Of a stretch of DNA of 35,788 nt, positions 23,017-30,815 are shown piece by piece (position 1 is the first letter of the stretch; each line of letters starts with the position of its first letter). Below the pieces are notes generated by a model that was given only the letters and a program-made list of their open reading frames with translations, was not told where the DNA came from and ran no database searches. The stretch is from Gammaproteobacteria bacterium. GTDB taxonomy: Bacteria > Pseudomonadota > Gammaproteobacteria > Pseudomonadales > Azotimanducaceae. The stretch is taken from assembly GCA_026709365.1 (NCBI GenBank), contig JAPOTD010000062.1, positions 1-35,788 of the forward strand. Reading direction: 5' to 3'. Made by a program: the position numbers and the translations under genes.

Positions 23017-24383
23017 ACCAACGCGCCCGGTGCGCCAATGCGCCCGAGGATGGCGGAGGCCGCCACCACTGCGGGGCTGGCCAAGTGCGACCGTGCGCCA
23101 GGCCCCTGCCGACCCTCGAAGTTCCTGTTGGTGGTGGTGATGACGCGCTCCCCGGCCCGGAAGCCCTCCCCGCCCGCAAAGAAGCACATTGAGCAACCCG
23201 GCTCCCGCCACTCGAAGCCGGAATCCTTGAATACCCGATCCAAGCCCTCCGCCTCGGCCAGCCGCTTCACCCGCTTCGATCCCGGAACGCAGATCGCAGC
23301 CACGCCGGGTGCCACGCGATGCCCCCTGAGCACGTCGGCGGCGCTCCGCAGGTCGCTGATGCGGGCGTTGGTGCAGGAGCCGATGAAGGCCGCGTCAATG
23401 CGTTCGGACGCCAAGGGCCGTCCGGGCTCCAGCCCCATGTAGCCAAGCGCTTGGCGGGCGGCGGCGTCCTTCGGCGGCGGAACCGGGTCATCAACCCCCC
23501 CGCAATGCTCCGGCGAGGTGCCCCAGGTGACCTGCGGCGCCACTTCGTGGGCATTGAGGACGAGGTCGCGGTCGAACCGGGCGCCGGGGTCGCTGCGCAG
23601 TCCCCGCCAGCGGCCGAGCGGCGGCTCCCGGGGCGCGAGGGGCGCTCCCGCCAGCTCCTCGAAAACGGCTTCGTCCGGGGCCACAACGGCAGTGGCCGCC
23701 CCGAATTCCGCAGCCATGTTGCACAGCGTCATGCGCTGCTCGACGGTCATCGCGTCGATCCCCTCACCCTGAAACTCGACGGCAGCGCCGCGGCCGCCCC
23801 CCGCGCCATGGGCGGCGATCAAGGTCAGGGCCAAGTCCTTGGCGGTGGCGTGGCCGAGCAGCCGCCCGGTGACGCTGACCCGCATGGTCGCGGGCTTCGT
23901 CATCCGCAGCGTGGAGGTGGCGAGCGCATGCTCGAGTTCGCTGGTGCCGATGCCGAACGCCAAGGCGCCCAGTGCGCCCAGAGTGCAGGTGTGCGAGTCC
24001 GGGCAAACCAAGCTCAAACCCGGCAACGCAATGCCCTGCTCCGCGCTCACCAAGTGGCAGATGCCTTGGTCGTCGTCATCGACGTCGAACATCCGCAGGC
24101 CAAAGGACGCAGCGCCTTGGCGCAGCGCCACGATGAAGTCCCGCCCGCCCGGCACCGGAGTGTCGTCGCTGCGCCCTGGCTGGGTGTCCACGACGTGATC
24201 GGCCACGCAGAAGGCGTGTTCAGGCCGCCGCACACAGCGGCGGCGGCGGGCCAGGGAATCGAGCGCCACGGCACCCGTGCGCTCGTGCATGACCACGCGA
24301 TCCACGTAAACCAAGCTGGCGCCGTCATCGTCCGTTTCAATGCAGTGGCTGTTCCAAAGTTTGTCGAATAGGGTGGCGGACAC
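23013..24383 (-). CDS. LeuC-like large subunit of an aconitase-type (de)hydratase
   Basis: The product is 456 residues with a GTG start at 24383, matching the family's usual first residues (SATLFDKLWNSH); the longer upstream frame has no family similarity. The iron-sulfur ligands are visible: Cys in FIGSCTNARISDLRSA and the CxxC in REPGCSMCFFAGG. Family segments also include VCPDSHTCTLGALGALAFGIGTSE and TNRNFEGRQG. It departs from ordinary LeuC: after HERTGAVALDSL there is a basic RRRR segment, and the region after the CxxC is FFAGGEGFRAGER instead of the usual LGMN. A different substrate is suggested. No clear ribosome site precedes the GTG, and site D lies 22 bases upstream of the start. 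Confidence 0.88.
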   Translation of the reverse strand: MSATLFDKLWNSHCIETDDDGASLVYVDRVVMHERTGAVALDSLARRRRCVRRPEHAFCVADHVVDTQPGRSDDTPVPGGRDFIVALRQGAASFGLRMFDVDDDDQGICHLVSAEQGIALPGLSLVCPDSHTCTLGALGALAFGIGTSELEHALATSTLRMTKPATMRVSVTGRLLGHATAKDLALTLIAAHGAGGGRGAAVEFQGEGIDAMTVEQRMTLCNMAAEFGAATAVVAPDEAVFEELAGAPLAPREPPLGRWRGLRSDPGARFDRDLVLNAHEVAPQVTWGTSPEHCGGVDDPVPPPKDAAARQALGYMGLEPGRPLASERIDAAFIGSCTNARISDLRSAADVLRGHRVAPGVAAICVPGSKRVKRLAEAEGLDRVFKDSGFEWREPGCSMCFFAGGEGFRAGERVITTTNRNFEGRQGPGARSHLASPAVVAASAILGRIGAPGALV

Positions 24384-24404
24384 TGGGCTGAGCAATAGAT
24401 ATAA

Positions 24405-24422
24405 TGACCTATCATTATGGCT
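24405..24422 (+). promoter_or_regulatory. operator-like 18-bp motif, site D
   Basis: The sequence is TGACCTATCATTATGGCT, the most diverged copy, but the block AATGA-CCTA-TCATT at 24403-24416 is a perfect 5-bp inverted repeat like site A. It overlaps TATAAT at 24400-24405 on the plus strand and runs into the aldehyde dehydrogenase ATG (24417-24419). It also lies 22 bases upstream of the LeuC-like start on the minus strand. Confidence 0.6.
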
Positions 24423-25856
24423 AATTTTCTGATCGCAGCGAACCCCCGCGGCGGTTCGGGGCACCGGTTCCGCGCCGCCGCCGCCACCGATGTGCTGGAA
24501 TCGGCCGATCGGTTGCGGGCAGCCCAGCGCGACTGGGCCGCGCTAGCCGTTGATGACCGCCTGTCGGCACTCGCGCAGTGGAGCGAGGCCATGCGGTCCG
24601 CCAGCGAAGACCTCGTGGACGCGCTCACCGAGGATACCGGCAGGGCGCTCATCTCCCGCGCCGAACTCGACGGCGCCTTGGCCCGCATCGCGCACTGGCA
24701 GCGCAAGGCCCCCGACCTGCTGACCGAGATCTCCCAAGGCCATTCCGAGTCCGCGCCCAGCGTGCGTTACCAGCATCGCCGCGATCCGCTTGGCCTAGTG
24801 GCCGTGATCTCGCCGTGGAACTTCCCTTTGCTGCTGATGCTGATCGACGCCGTGCCGGCGCTGGCGGCGGGCTGTGCGGTGCTGGCCAAGCCCAGCGAGC
24901 AAACCCCCCGATTCGTCGAGCCGCTCATGGAAACCGTTCGTTCCGTGCCGTCGCTGGCGGCGGTTTTCGACTGCCTGCTCGGGGGGCCGGAAACCGGCGC
25001 AGCGGTCGTGGACGCCGCCGATGCGGTGTGCTTCACCGGCAGCGTCGCCACCGGACGCCAAGTCGGCCGACAGGCCGGCGAACGGCTGATCCCCGCGTTT
25101 CTGGAGCTCGGCGGCAAGGATCCCCTCATCGTGCTGGCCGATGCGGACGTGCAGGAGGCCGCCCGGATCGCGCTGCGCGGCTCGGTGCTCGCCACCGGCC
25201 AAGCCTGCCAGTCCATCGAGCGCGTGTACGTCCACCAGTCCCTGTACGATGCGTTCGTTCCGGAACTAATCGCCCAAGCCAGCGCCGTGACGCTGAACAC
25301 CGAGCGCGTGGACCGGGGACATCTCGGGCCCTTCATCGATCCTCGCCAAGCCGACTTGGTGGAGGCCCAGCTTGAGGACGCTCTGGCCCAAGGCGCAGCC
25401 CTGCATTGCGGCGGCTTGGTGCGACAGGACGGGGGCGCTTGGTGCAAACCGGCAGTGCTGACTGGCACAAACCACGGCATGGCGCTCTACCGGGATGAAA
25501 CCTTTGGGCCAGTGATTCCGGTCATGTCGTTCGCAACGGACGACGAGGCGGTTGATCTGGCCAACGACTCCGAATTCGGGCTGTCCGCCGCCGTGCTCGG
25601 CGAACAGGCCCACGCCCTGTCCGTCGCCGCCCGGCTGCGCGCCGGCGCGGTCAGCATCAACGATGCAAGCCTGACCTCACAGGTCGGCGACGTGGAGAAG
25701 GACTCCTACGGCGTTTCAGGAGTCGGCCGATCGCGCATGGGACCGAGCGGCCTGCTGCGCTTTCTGCGCCGACAGGCGCTGCTGGTGCAGACCGCCCCTG
25801 CCGCGCCGCTCGATGCGTTCAAGGAAGTGGAGCGGCGTACGGTGACGGACGCCTGA
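24417..25856 (+). CDS. aldehyde dehydrogenase (NAD(P)+-dependent)
   Basis: The product is 479 residues of the ALDH superfamily. Catalytic residues are in place: Asn135 (ISPWNFPLLL), Lys158 (LAKPSEQ), the cofactor loop FTGSVATG, Glu230 (LELGGKDP) and the nucleophile Cys264 (TGQACQSIERV). The C-terminal YRDETFGPVIPV and FGLSAAVLG are also typical. It oxidises an aldehyde to a carboxylic acid, and the substrate is unknown. Its ATG has no ribosome site, and a TATAAT lies 12-17 bases upstream, so transcription would start only a few bases before the ATG; the mRNA may be leaderless. A downstream start is possible, since the first 25 residues are poorly conserved in this family. Confidence 0.93.
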   Translation: MANFLIAANPRGGSGHRFRAAAATDVLESADRLRAAQRDWAALAVDDRLSALAQWSEAMRSASEDLVDALTEDTGRALISRAELDGALARIAHWQRKAPDLLTEISQGHSESAPSVRYQHRRDPLGLVAVISPWNFPLLLMLIDAVPALAAGCAVLAKPSEQTPRFVEPLMETVRSVPSLAAVFDCLLGGPETGAAVVDAADAVCFTGSVATGRQVGRQAGERLIPAFLELGGKDPLIVLADADVQEAARIALRGSVLATGQACQSIERVYVHQSLYDAFVPELIAQASAVTLNTERVDRGHLGPFIDPRQADLVEAQLEDALAQGAALHCGGLVRQDGGAWCKPAVLTGTNHGMALYRDETFGPVIPVMSFATDDEAVDLANDSEFGLSAAVLGEQAHALSVAARLRAGAVSINDASLTSQVGDVEKDSYGVSGVGRSRMGPSGLLRFLRRQALLVQTAPAAPLDAFKEVERRTVTDA

Positions 25857-25871
25857 GCCGCAACGCGGCCC

Positions 25872-25893
25872 GGAGCAAGGGCGTCCAACCCTT
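25872..25893. repeat. degraded REP-like palindrome
   Basis: The stretch resembles the unit at 925-947 (GGAGCAAGGGCGTCC then AACCCTT). It can form a short stem AAGGG/CCCTT. It sits after the aldehyde dehydrogenase stop and before the convergent toxin gene, and it might act as a weak transcription end point. Confidence 0.45.
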
Positions 25894-25935
25894 ATCCATC
25901 GGAACGACAACCGTCAGCGGCCCCGTGCGCGTCGG

Positions 25936-26451
25936 TCACTGCGAGTCCCCCAGAGCAGCACGGCCCAGTGGCAGGAGTAGGCGCATCGGATTGTCGGTGA
26001 GTGGCGCGAAGCCAAAGCTCTCGTAGAAGCGTCGTGCGGCGTCGTTCGCGGCATCGACAATCAGCGCGTGAATGGCGACGGTTTCGCCAGCGACCGCAGT
26101 GCGCTTGACCGCATCGGCGAGAAGCAGGCGTCCGATTCCCTGCCCATGAACCGACTCATCCACCGCCAGCCGACCGATGAGGGCGCACGGCACCGGATGG
26201 CGCGGCAGTCTTCGGGAGAGCACTTTGGGCAGGGAGGAGAGATCGACGGATAACGCACTCAACGTGTAAAAGCCCAGCAAGGCATTAGCGTTCCCCGCAG
26301 TGCAGACGAACACCCGAGCAGTGCGGCGCCGGATGTCCTGACCAGCTTGATGCGCCAAGTAGCGGTCCAGCTCCGGCAAGCCACACGAGAAAGCCTTCCG
26401 GTCGTGCCGCCTTTCCAACGGCCCAACGGCCAGCGCATCGGGCGTGTTCAA
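25936..26451 (-). CDS. GNAT-family acetyltransferase toxin (TacT-like)
   Basis: The product is 171 residues, started by a TTG that overlaps the antitoxin stop (TTGA). It has the GNAT acetyl-CoA loop: IGRLAVDESVHGQGIGRLLLADAV, and the final AANDAARRFYESFGF. The N-terminus LAVGPLERRHDRKAFSCGLPELDRYL is characteristic of toxins paired with DUF1778 antitoxins, which acetylate aminoacyl-tRNAs to stop translation (TacT, AtaT). The overlap with the antitoxin and the unrelated function of the flanking genes mark this as a type II toxin-antitoxin module inserted in the pathway island. Confidence 0.9.
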   Translation of the reverse strand: MNTPDALAVGPLERRHDRKAFSCGLPELDRYLAHQAGQDIRRRTARVFVCTAGNANALLGFYTLSALSVDLSSLPKVLSRRLPRHPVPCALIGRLAVDESVHGQGIGRLLLADAVKRTAVAGETVAIHALIVDAANDAARRFYESFGFAPLTDNPMRLLLPLGRAALGDSQ

Positions 26452-26735
26452 CGCATTTCGACCCGCCGGGCGTGTTCCTCCAAAGCCGCATGGAGCCGGT
26501 CATTCGGCGGCGCCGGATCACCAAGGGCATCAAAGAAGCGCATCGCCTCCTCGCGACGGAGCACCAAGGTGTCATGCCGACCGACTGTCCTCTCCGCGTT
26601 CTCCAGCGCACTCGACACAATGAAGGCGCTGACGGTTTTGCCCTCGACAAAGGCTGCGTGTTCGATGCGCCGTTTCGCGGCTTCGCTGAGCCGCACGTTG
26701 ATGCGCTCGCTACGGGCAGCAATGATGTTAGGCAT
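26448..26735 (-). CDS. DUF1778 ribbon-helix-helix antitoxin (TacA-like)
   Basis: The product is 95 residues from the ATG at 26735, with GAGAGGA upstream; a longer upstream frame is rejected because it lacks family character. The N-terminus RSERINVRLSEAAKRRIEHAAFVEGKTVSAFIV in the middle carries the RHH fold for DNA binding. The C-terminal half (EEAMRFFDALGDPAPPNDRL) is the toxin-neutralising tail, a typical DUF1778 feature. It normally represses its own promoter together with the toxin. Confidence 0.9.
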   Translation of the reverse strand: MPNIIAARSERINVRLSEAAKRRIEHAAFVEGKTVSAFIVSSALENAERTVGRHDTLVLRREEAMRFFDALGDPAPPNDRLHAALEEHARRVEMR

Positions 26736-26760
26736 GGTTGCAGTCCTCTCGCACCCAAAA

Positions 26761-26782
26761 AAGTACGTCATTCTGGTACCTT
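26761..26782. promoter_or_regulatory. possible antitoxin operator (imperfect palindrome)
   Basis: Within the leader of the toxin-antitoxin operon the DNA reads AAGTAC then nine bases then GTACCTT, an imperfect inverted repeat about 25 bases before the antitoxin ATG. RHH antitoxins usually bind such repeats near their own promoter. Only position and symmetry support this. Confidence 0.35.
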
Positions 26783-26923
26783 CTTCAAGGCCGACTGGCA
26801 GGAAAGTGCGATGGCTCGCAGTTTGTGCGATCAACAGCATGACCAGGTAAGAAAAGGAACACTCCCCGCTAGTTGGAGCGCACTGTCACGGCCCAATGTC
26901 CTCAGCTACCTCCTTTCAGGCGA

Positions 26924-27913
26924 TCAGCATAACCGCACCACCGTCTTGCCGAAGGTTTGGCCGGCCATGAGGCGGCAGAACGCGGTCGGCGCCGATTCCA
27001 GCCCTGCGAAGACCGCTTCCCGGTAGGCCAAGCTGCCGTCGCGAATGCGGTCGCCCAACTCCTCCTCCATGCGCGGGCGCAAATCCTCGTGGTCATAGAC
27101 CACCAAGCCCCGCAGCGTTGCGCGGGCGCGTATGACCAAGCCGGGATTGGGGCCCGGCGGCACCTCCGCTTGGTTGTACTGCTCCATCAGCCCGCAAAGC
27201 GCCACTCGCGCATTGAGAGCCAAGCGCTCCATCACCGCCTGAAGGATCGCGCCGCCGACATTGTCGAAATACATGTCAATGCCATCGGGACAGAGGGCAT
27301 CAAGCGCCTCGCCGAGCGGCGCATGGCGGTCGATGCAACCGTCAAAACCAGCCGCTTCGCACAGCCAGTCCGCTTTATCCCGGCTGCCAACGATGCCGAT
27401 GATCCGGGCGCCAGCCGCCTTGGCCAACTGGCCCACGGTCGCGCCGACCGGGCCGGCGGCCGCGGACACCACCAGGGTTTGTCCGGGCGCTGGCTGCAGA
27501 ATGCGCTCCACGCCGGCGAATGCCGTGAGGCCGGGCATGCCGAGCACGCCCAAGGCAAGCGATGGCGGCTCCAAGCCATCGGGAATGGCGTTAAGCGCCT
27601 GCTCAGGCAGGCGCACCCGGTTCTGCCAAGGACCAAAGGCCCGGGCCAAGGTGCCCGCCGGACCGACAGCCGAGTCCTCAATGGTGCGGACGATCAGTTC
27701 ACTCTCCATCGGCTGGCCGGGCGCAATGGCCCCAGTGACGTGCCTGCCGCTTAGGCGCCCCCGCAAATAGGGATCAATCGAAAGGTAGAGCACCTCGGCC
27801 GCCACCCCGGACTCCGGCTGCTGCGCAGGCTGCAGGGCAAAGTCGCTTGGCGCGGGGTTGCCCACGGGGCAGCGGGCGACGGTCACGCAGGCATTGGGCT
27901 TGGGCTCGGTCAT
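26924..27913 (-). CDS. zinc-free NADP-dependent medium-chain reductase
   Basis: The product is 329 residues from an ATG that overlaps the VOC stop (ATGA). It shows the MDR layout of the 2-alkenal/curcumin reductase branch: LYLSIDPYLRGRLSG, LGVLGMPGLTAFAGVERILQ, the nucleotide loop VVSAAAGPVGATVGQLAKAAG, IGIVGSRDKADWL, and YFDNVGGAILQAV. There are no zinc ligands, so it likely reduces a carbon-carbon double bond of an enone or enal with NADPH. It is the last gene of the minus-strand operon that starts at the methyltransferase, preceded by a VOC gene. Confidence 0.9.
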   Translation of the reverse strand: MTEPKPNACVTVARCPVGNPAPSDFALQPAQQPESGVAAEVLYLSIDPYLRGRLSGRHVTGAIAPGQPMESELIVRTIEDSAVGPAGTLARAFGPWQNRVRLPEQALNAIPDGLEPPSLALGVLGMPGLTAFAGVERILQPAPGQTLVVSAAAGPVGATVGQLAKAAGARIIGIVGSRDKADWLCEAAGFDGCIDRHAPLGEALDALCPDGIDMYFDNVGGAILQAVMERLALNARVALCGLMEQYNQAEVPPGPNPGLVIRARATLRGLVVYDHEDLRPRMEEELGDRIRDGSLAYREAVFAGLESAPTAFCRLMAGQTFGKTVVRLC

Positions 27914-28797
27914 GCATCCTCCAGCAGTTCATAGAGCGTGCCGTCCGGGTCAGCCAGCACCGCGCTGCGCCGCCCGTCGTAGAGCATCTCGTCATGGCGA
28001 GCCGGCGGTTCGATGCAGGCGTCGGCAACGGCATCGAGGCTCGGCACTGACAGGGTCGTCATGGCGATGCCGGGCGGCAGGCGTCCCGCCCGGCTGGGAC
28101 GCGGCACCGCAGCGGGCGGCATCTGGTCCACTTGCAGGAACAGCTCATCGCCACGCTTTAGGGTGGAAATGGTGAATCGCGTGTCCAGCGGCTTGCCGAA
28201 CGCCTGCGCCAGCATGGTGTAAGCCATCTCCACGCGGGCCATGGCGACGGTGCAATCAAGGTGCAGCTCGGCCCACTGCTGGGTGGCGTCGAGATCGCTG
28301 GCGCCAACCACATGGATGAACAAGCGGTCCACGAAACTGTGCGCCCGGGGCAAGGAAAGCCCCGGCGGGTCGTCGTCAATCTGCGTGAAGTAGCAGATCT
28401 CGCCATCCGGGCCGCGCACCTGCATGGCGCACAGGCTGTCCAAGCCGTCGAGCCGCCGGGGCGGCCCGATGATCTCGAATGGCGAATCGGCCAGCCGCGT
28501 CGCCACAGCCTGTACGTCACGGACGCAGAACTCCAAGGCCGTCCAGCCCATGCTGACCAAGGGCTTAAAGCCAACCACCGTCGGCGACTCGACCAGCCGC
28601 AAGTAGGTGTCCGCGCCCGAGGGCGGCTGCAGCAGCGCACAGGCCGCACCGGCAGCGTCCGGGGCCGCCCAAGCGCCAGCCAAAGTCTCGGAGATCCGGC
28701 TGGTTTCGACGGTGCGGTACTCGATCAGGCGTTCGTAGGCCTGCCGGCTGCGCTCCAGATCAGCGACGCAGACCGTCCCGGCGCGCAGCGGCGTCAC
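27910..28797 (-). CDS. two-domain VOC-family protein
   Basis: The product is 295 residues from a GTG with GGAGG nine bases upstream. Domain one (about 1-130) starts LRAGTVCVADLERSRQAYERLIEYRTVET and ends MQVRGPDGEICYFTQI. Domain two (about 150-295) begins FVDRLFIHVVGASDLDATQQW and ends SAVLADPDGTLYELLED. Two fused VOC units of this size are typical of extradiol-type dioxygenases or hydrolases, but the metal ligands cannot be confirmed from sequence alone. It overlaps the reductase by four bases. A 255-base gap separates it from the small gene at 29053; I see no gene or structure in that gap. Confidence 0.8.
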   Translation of the reverse strand: MTPLRAGTVCVADLERSRQAYERLIEYRTVETSRISETLAGAWAAPDAAGAACALLQPPSGADTYLRLVESPTVVGFKPLVSMGWTALEFCVRDVQAVATRLADSPFEIIGPPRRLDGLDSLCAMQVRGPDGEICYFTQIDDDPPGLSLPRAHSFVDRLFIHVVGASDLDATQQWAELHLDCTVAMARVEMAYTMLAQAFGKPLDTRFTISTLKRGDELFLQVDQMPPAAVPRPSRAGRLPPGIAMTTLSVPSLDAVADACIEPPARHDEMLYDGRRSAVLADPDGTLYELLEDA

Positions 28798-29052
28798 GTC
28801 CGCCGACCTCCAGGGAGCATCCGATCATGCCCCGGAAGTCCAGAGCGGCCTGTGGGGCGGGCTGGCAAGGCGCACCGACGAGCGGCGGACGGTCTCGGGA
28901 TTGCTCGAGTCGCCGACATCCCGCGGTCGAGTGGCGCACAGCGCCGCTCATTCATGCGATGCGCTTCCTGCGGGCAGGCAACTGTTGCCCCGCCGAAGGC
29001 GTCGGCCTCGGCACCGAGCCGGAGCAAACCGAAGGCTTCCGAGTTGGCGGCG

Positions 29053-29430
29053 TCATTCCCCGAACATCCGGGCGCCGGCTTCCGCCGACGTGGGCTCCTC
29101 GCCGCGCTGCTGGGCCTCCGCTTCCTGCTGCAGGATGCGCAGAATGCGGGCCAAGTACTCCTGCTGCCATCGGCCGCGCTCCTGCGCATGCGCCGGGCTC
29201 GGCACGAAGGCTTCGATTTCAGCCCGGGTCAGGCTGCCCCGACTCTCCAGCAGCTCCTCAATGGTGTCCAGGCGCTGCCGCAGCACAGCCAGTTCCCCGG
29301 CAATCGCCATGGCAATGGACAGCACCCGTTCCGCATCCGGGTTCTCAAGGAAGTAGGGCCGCTTGCCGCGCGCCTTGGCGCCCGCCAAGCGGGCGACGTC
29401 AAGCGGCGGTTGCTCGCGGTCCTCGCTCAA
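29053..29430 (-). CDS. conserved hypothetical protein
   Basis: The product is 125 residues, probably started by the TTG at 29430, which has AGGAG nine bases upstream and lies 12 bases after the methyltransferase stop. I do not recognise a family. The middle (VLSIAMAIAGELAVLRQRLDTIEELLESRG) is predicted helical, with a hydrophobic then coiled-coil-like stretch, followed by a charged helix rich in Glu, Gln and Arg. There is no signal peptide or clear membrane segment. Its position between a methyltransferase and a VOC gene suggests an accessory role in that operon. Confidence 0.65.
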   Translation of the reverse strand: MSEDREQPPLDVARLAGAKARGKRPYFLENPDAERVLSIAMAIAGELAVLRQRLDTIEELLESRGSLTRAEIEAFVPSPAHAQERGRWQQEYLARILRILQQEAEAQQRGEEPTSAEAGARMFGE

Positions 29431-29442
29431 GCCGGCCCACTC

Positions 29443-30654
29443 CTAAGCAGCGACTTCGGCGCCGGTGATGCGCCAGGCGGGCTTGCGGCCGTAGTCCTCC
29501 ACCTCATCGGCAGCGGCATCGACCAACCCCTCCTCCTCGGCAATCGCATGCACGCCCTCGTGAATTAGCCGGTCTGGGTCGAAGCCCGCCGCCACCATGA
29601 GTTCGTCCAAGTCGATCTCGTGCAGCTTAGTCCAGAAGGGCTCGTTGTTGTTGAACGCATCCCAGTCCCGCAGCGCCTGTTCCAGCAGCGGCATGGCCGC
29701 GTCATAGCGGGGCTGCTCAACGTGGGTCACCAAGCCGCCCGGAGCGACCAGGCGGCGGCTTTCGGCCATGATGCGCTTCAGAGCGGGGAAGGAGGTTTCG
29801 TGGAGAAACATGATGCTGCCGACCCAATCGAAGCTGCCGTCCTCGAACGCGGACAGGTCGGTGGCGTCGGCCTGCACGAAGGTCACGTTGCTGATGCCCA
29901 GGCTCGCCGCCCGAGCGGCGCCGTAGCGCAGCATGGGCGCAGCCACGTCCACCGCCGTCACCTCGGCATCGGGATAGGCGGCGGCGATGGGCAGCACGTT
30001 GTGGCCCAGGCCGCAGCCCAGATCGAGAATGCGCTGCGGCGCGAAGTCCGGGCGCAGCTTCCTCAAAAACGCGACCATGCCCCGACCACCGCCGTCCGCC
30101 AAGCGGCCAAGCAGCCCGGCCGTGGTGACGAACAGCCCGGAGTCGTAGTTGGCCGCGGCGCTGACGTCCCGCTCCAGCCGCTCGGTGTAGTAGCTGCCCG
30201 GCATGCAGTGGTGGTCCACGGCGGTCAGGTAGCGGGGCTGCTCAAGCGCCGGGTTCAACTGCAGGCGCTGCCGGTCGGCCAAGGCCGCGCTGCGCTCGAT
30301 CAGTTCCCGCAGCTGCCCAAGCACGACGGTTAGGCCGGACTGCTGACGCATCTCCATGGCGTTGCGGCGCAGGGCGCTCCACATCTGGTAAAGGGAATGG
30401 CCTTCCAATTCGCGCCGCACCTCGTGCCGGTCGGCCGGGGCGCGGCCATGCCGCTGGCGAAAGTCGGGCTCGACCGCGCTTTGGTAGGCCGCGGTAACGC
30501 CCGGCAGCACTTCGGCCGCCAAGTGCCGGTTCAGGTGCGCCAGGAAATTGTAGCGCTCCGTCTGGTCGTGGGTGGTGTTCGGGAGCAGCGCATGCCGACC
30601 CACCGTGCGATAGTCCGGGGGGCCGTCATAATCCGTTCGGCTGACCGCTTGCAT
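29443..30654 (-). CDS. SAM-dependent methyltransferase with N-terminal extension
   Basis: The product is 403 residues from an ATG with AGGAGGT upstream. Residues about 205-320 are a class I methyltransferase core: RILDLGCGLGHNVLPIAAAYP (motif I), VTAVDVAAPML with the acidic ribose-binding residue, VTFVQADATDL, and DWVGSIMFLHETSFPALKRIM. The first 190 residues form a helical domain of unknown family that contains HDQTERYNFLAHLNRHL. It is the first gene of the minus-strand operon from site E. Substrate is unknown; O- or N-methylation of a pathway intermediate, or a protective step, are both possible. Confidence 0.87.
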   Translation of the reverse strand: MQAVSRTDYDGPPDYRTVGRHALLPNTTHDQTERYNFLAHLNRHLAAEVLPGVTAAYQSAVEPDFRQRHGRAPADRHEVRRELEGHSLYQMWSALRRNAMEMRQQSGLTVVLGQLRELIERSAALADRQRLQLNPALEQPRYLTAVDHHCMPGSYYTERLERDVSAAANYDSGLFVTTAGLLGRLADGGGRGMVAFLRKLRPDFAPQRILDLGCGLGHNVLPIAAAYPDAEVTAVDVAAPMLRYGAARAASLGISNVTFVQADATDLSAFEDGSFDWVGSIMFLHETSFPALKRIMAESRRLVAPGGLVTHVEQPRYDAAMPLLEQALRDWDAFNNNEPFWTKLHEIDLDELMVAAGFDPDRLIHEGVHAIAEEEGLVDAAADEVEDYGRKPAWRITGAEVAA

Positions 30655-30705
30655 GTCTTCCAGACCTCCTGTTCTCCGAACACTTCAAATCTGCAAATGA
30701 CGTAT

Positions 30706-30723
30706 TATCATATCAATATGTCA
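30706..30723 (+). promoter_or_regulatory. operator-like 18-bp motif, site E, inside a larger palindrome
   Basis: The 18-mer TATCATATCAATATGTCA matches site B at 15 positions; extending two bases gives 17 of 20. It lies in a wider inverted repeat with arms CAAATGAC (30694-30701) and GTCATTTG (30720-30727). The AT-rich centre includes TATTAT (30703-30708), a -10-like box on the plus strand. It is placed between the divergent methyltransferase (start 30654, minus) and deacetylase 3 (start 30816, plus). Confidence 0.7.
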
Positions 30724-30815
30724 TTTGAATTTGCAGGGCAGCAAACTGCGCCGCCCGCCGTTGTTGCTTGGTTTTCCATTATGCGGGAATCATCCCGTTG
30801 AGGTTTGACGCCGCA

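Noticed and set aside
22393-24383. Leucine-biosynthesis leuC/leuD genes
   Set aside because: There is no leuA or leuB nearby, the LeuC-like sequence departs from the usual conserved segments, and the genes share the motif of a catabolic regulon. The leucine role is not excluded but is less likely.
28261-29568. A 435-residue plus frame across the VOC and hypothetical genes
   Set aside because: Reverse-strand genes with ribosome sites and family motifs explain this region.
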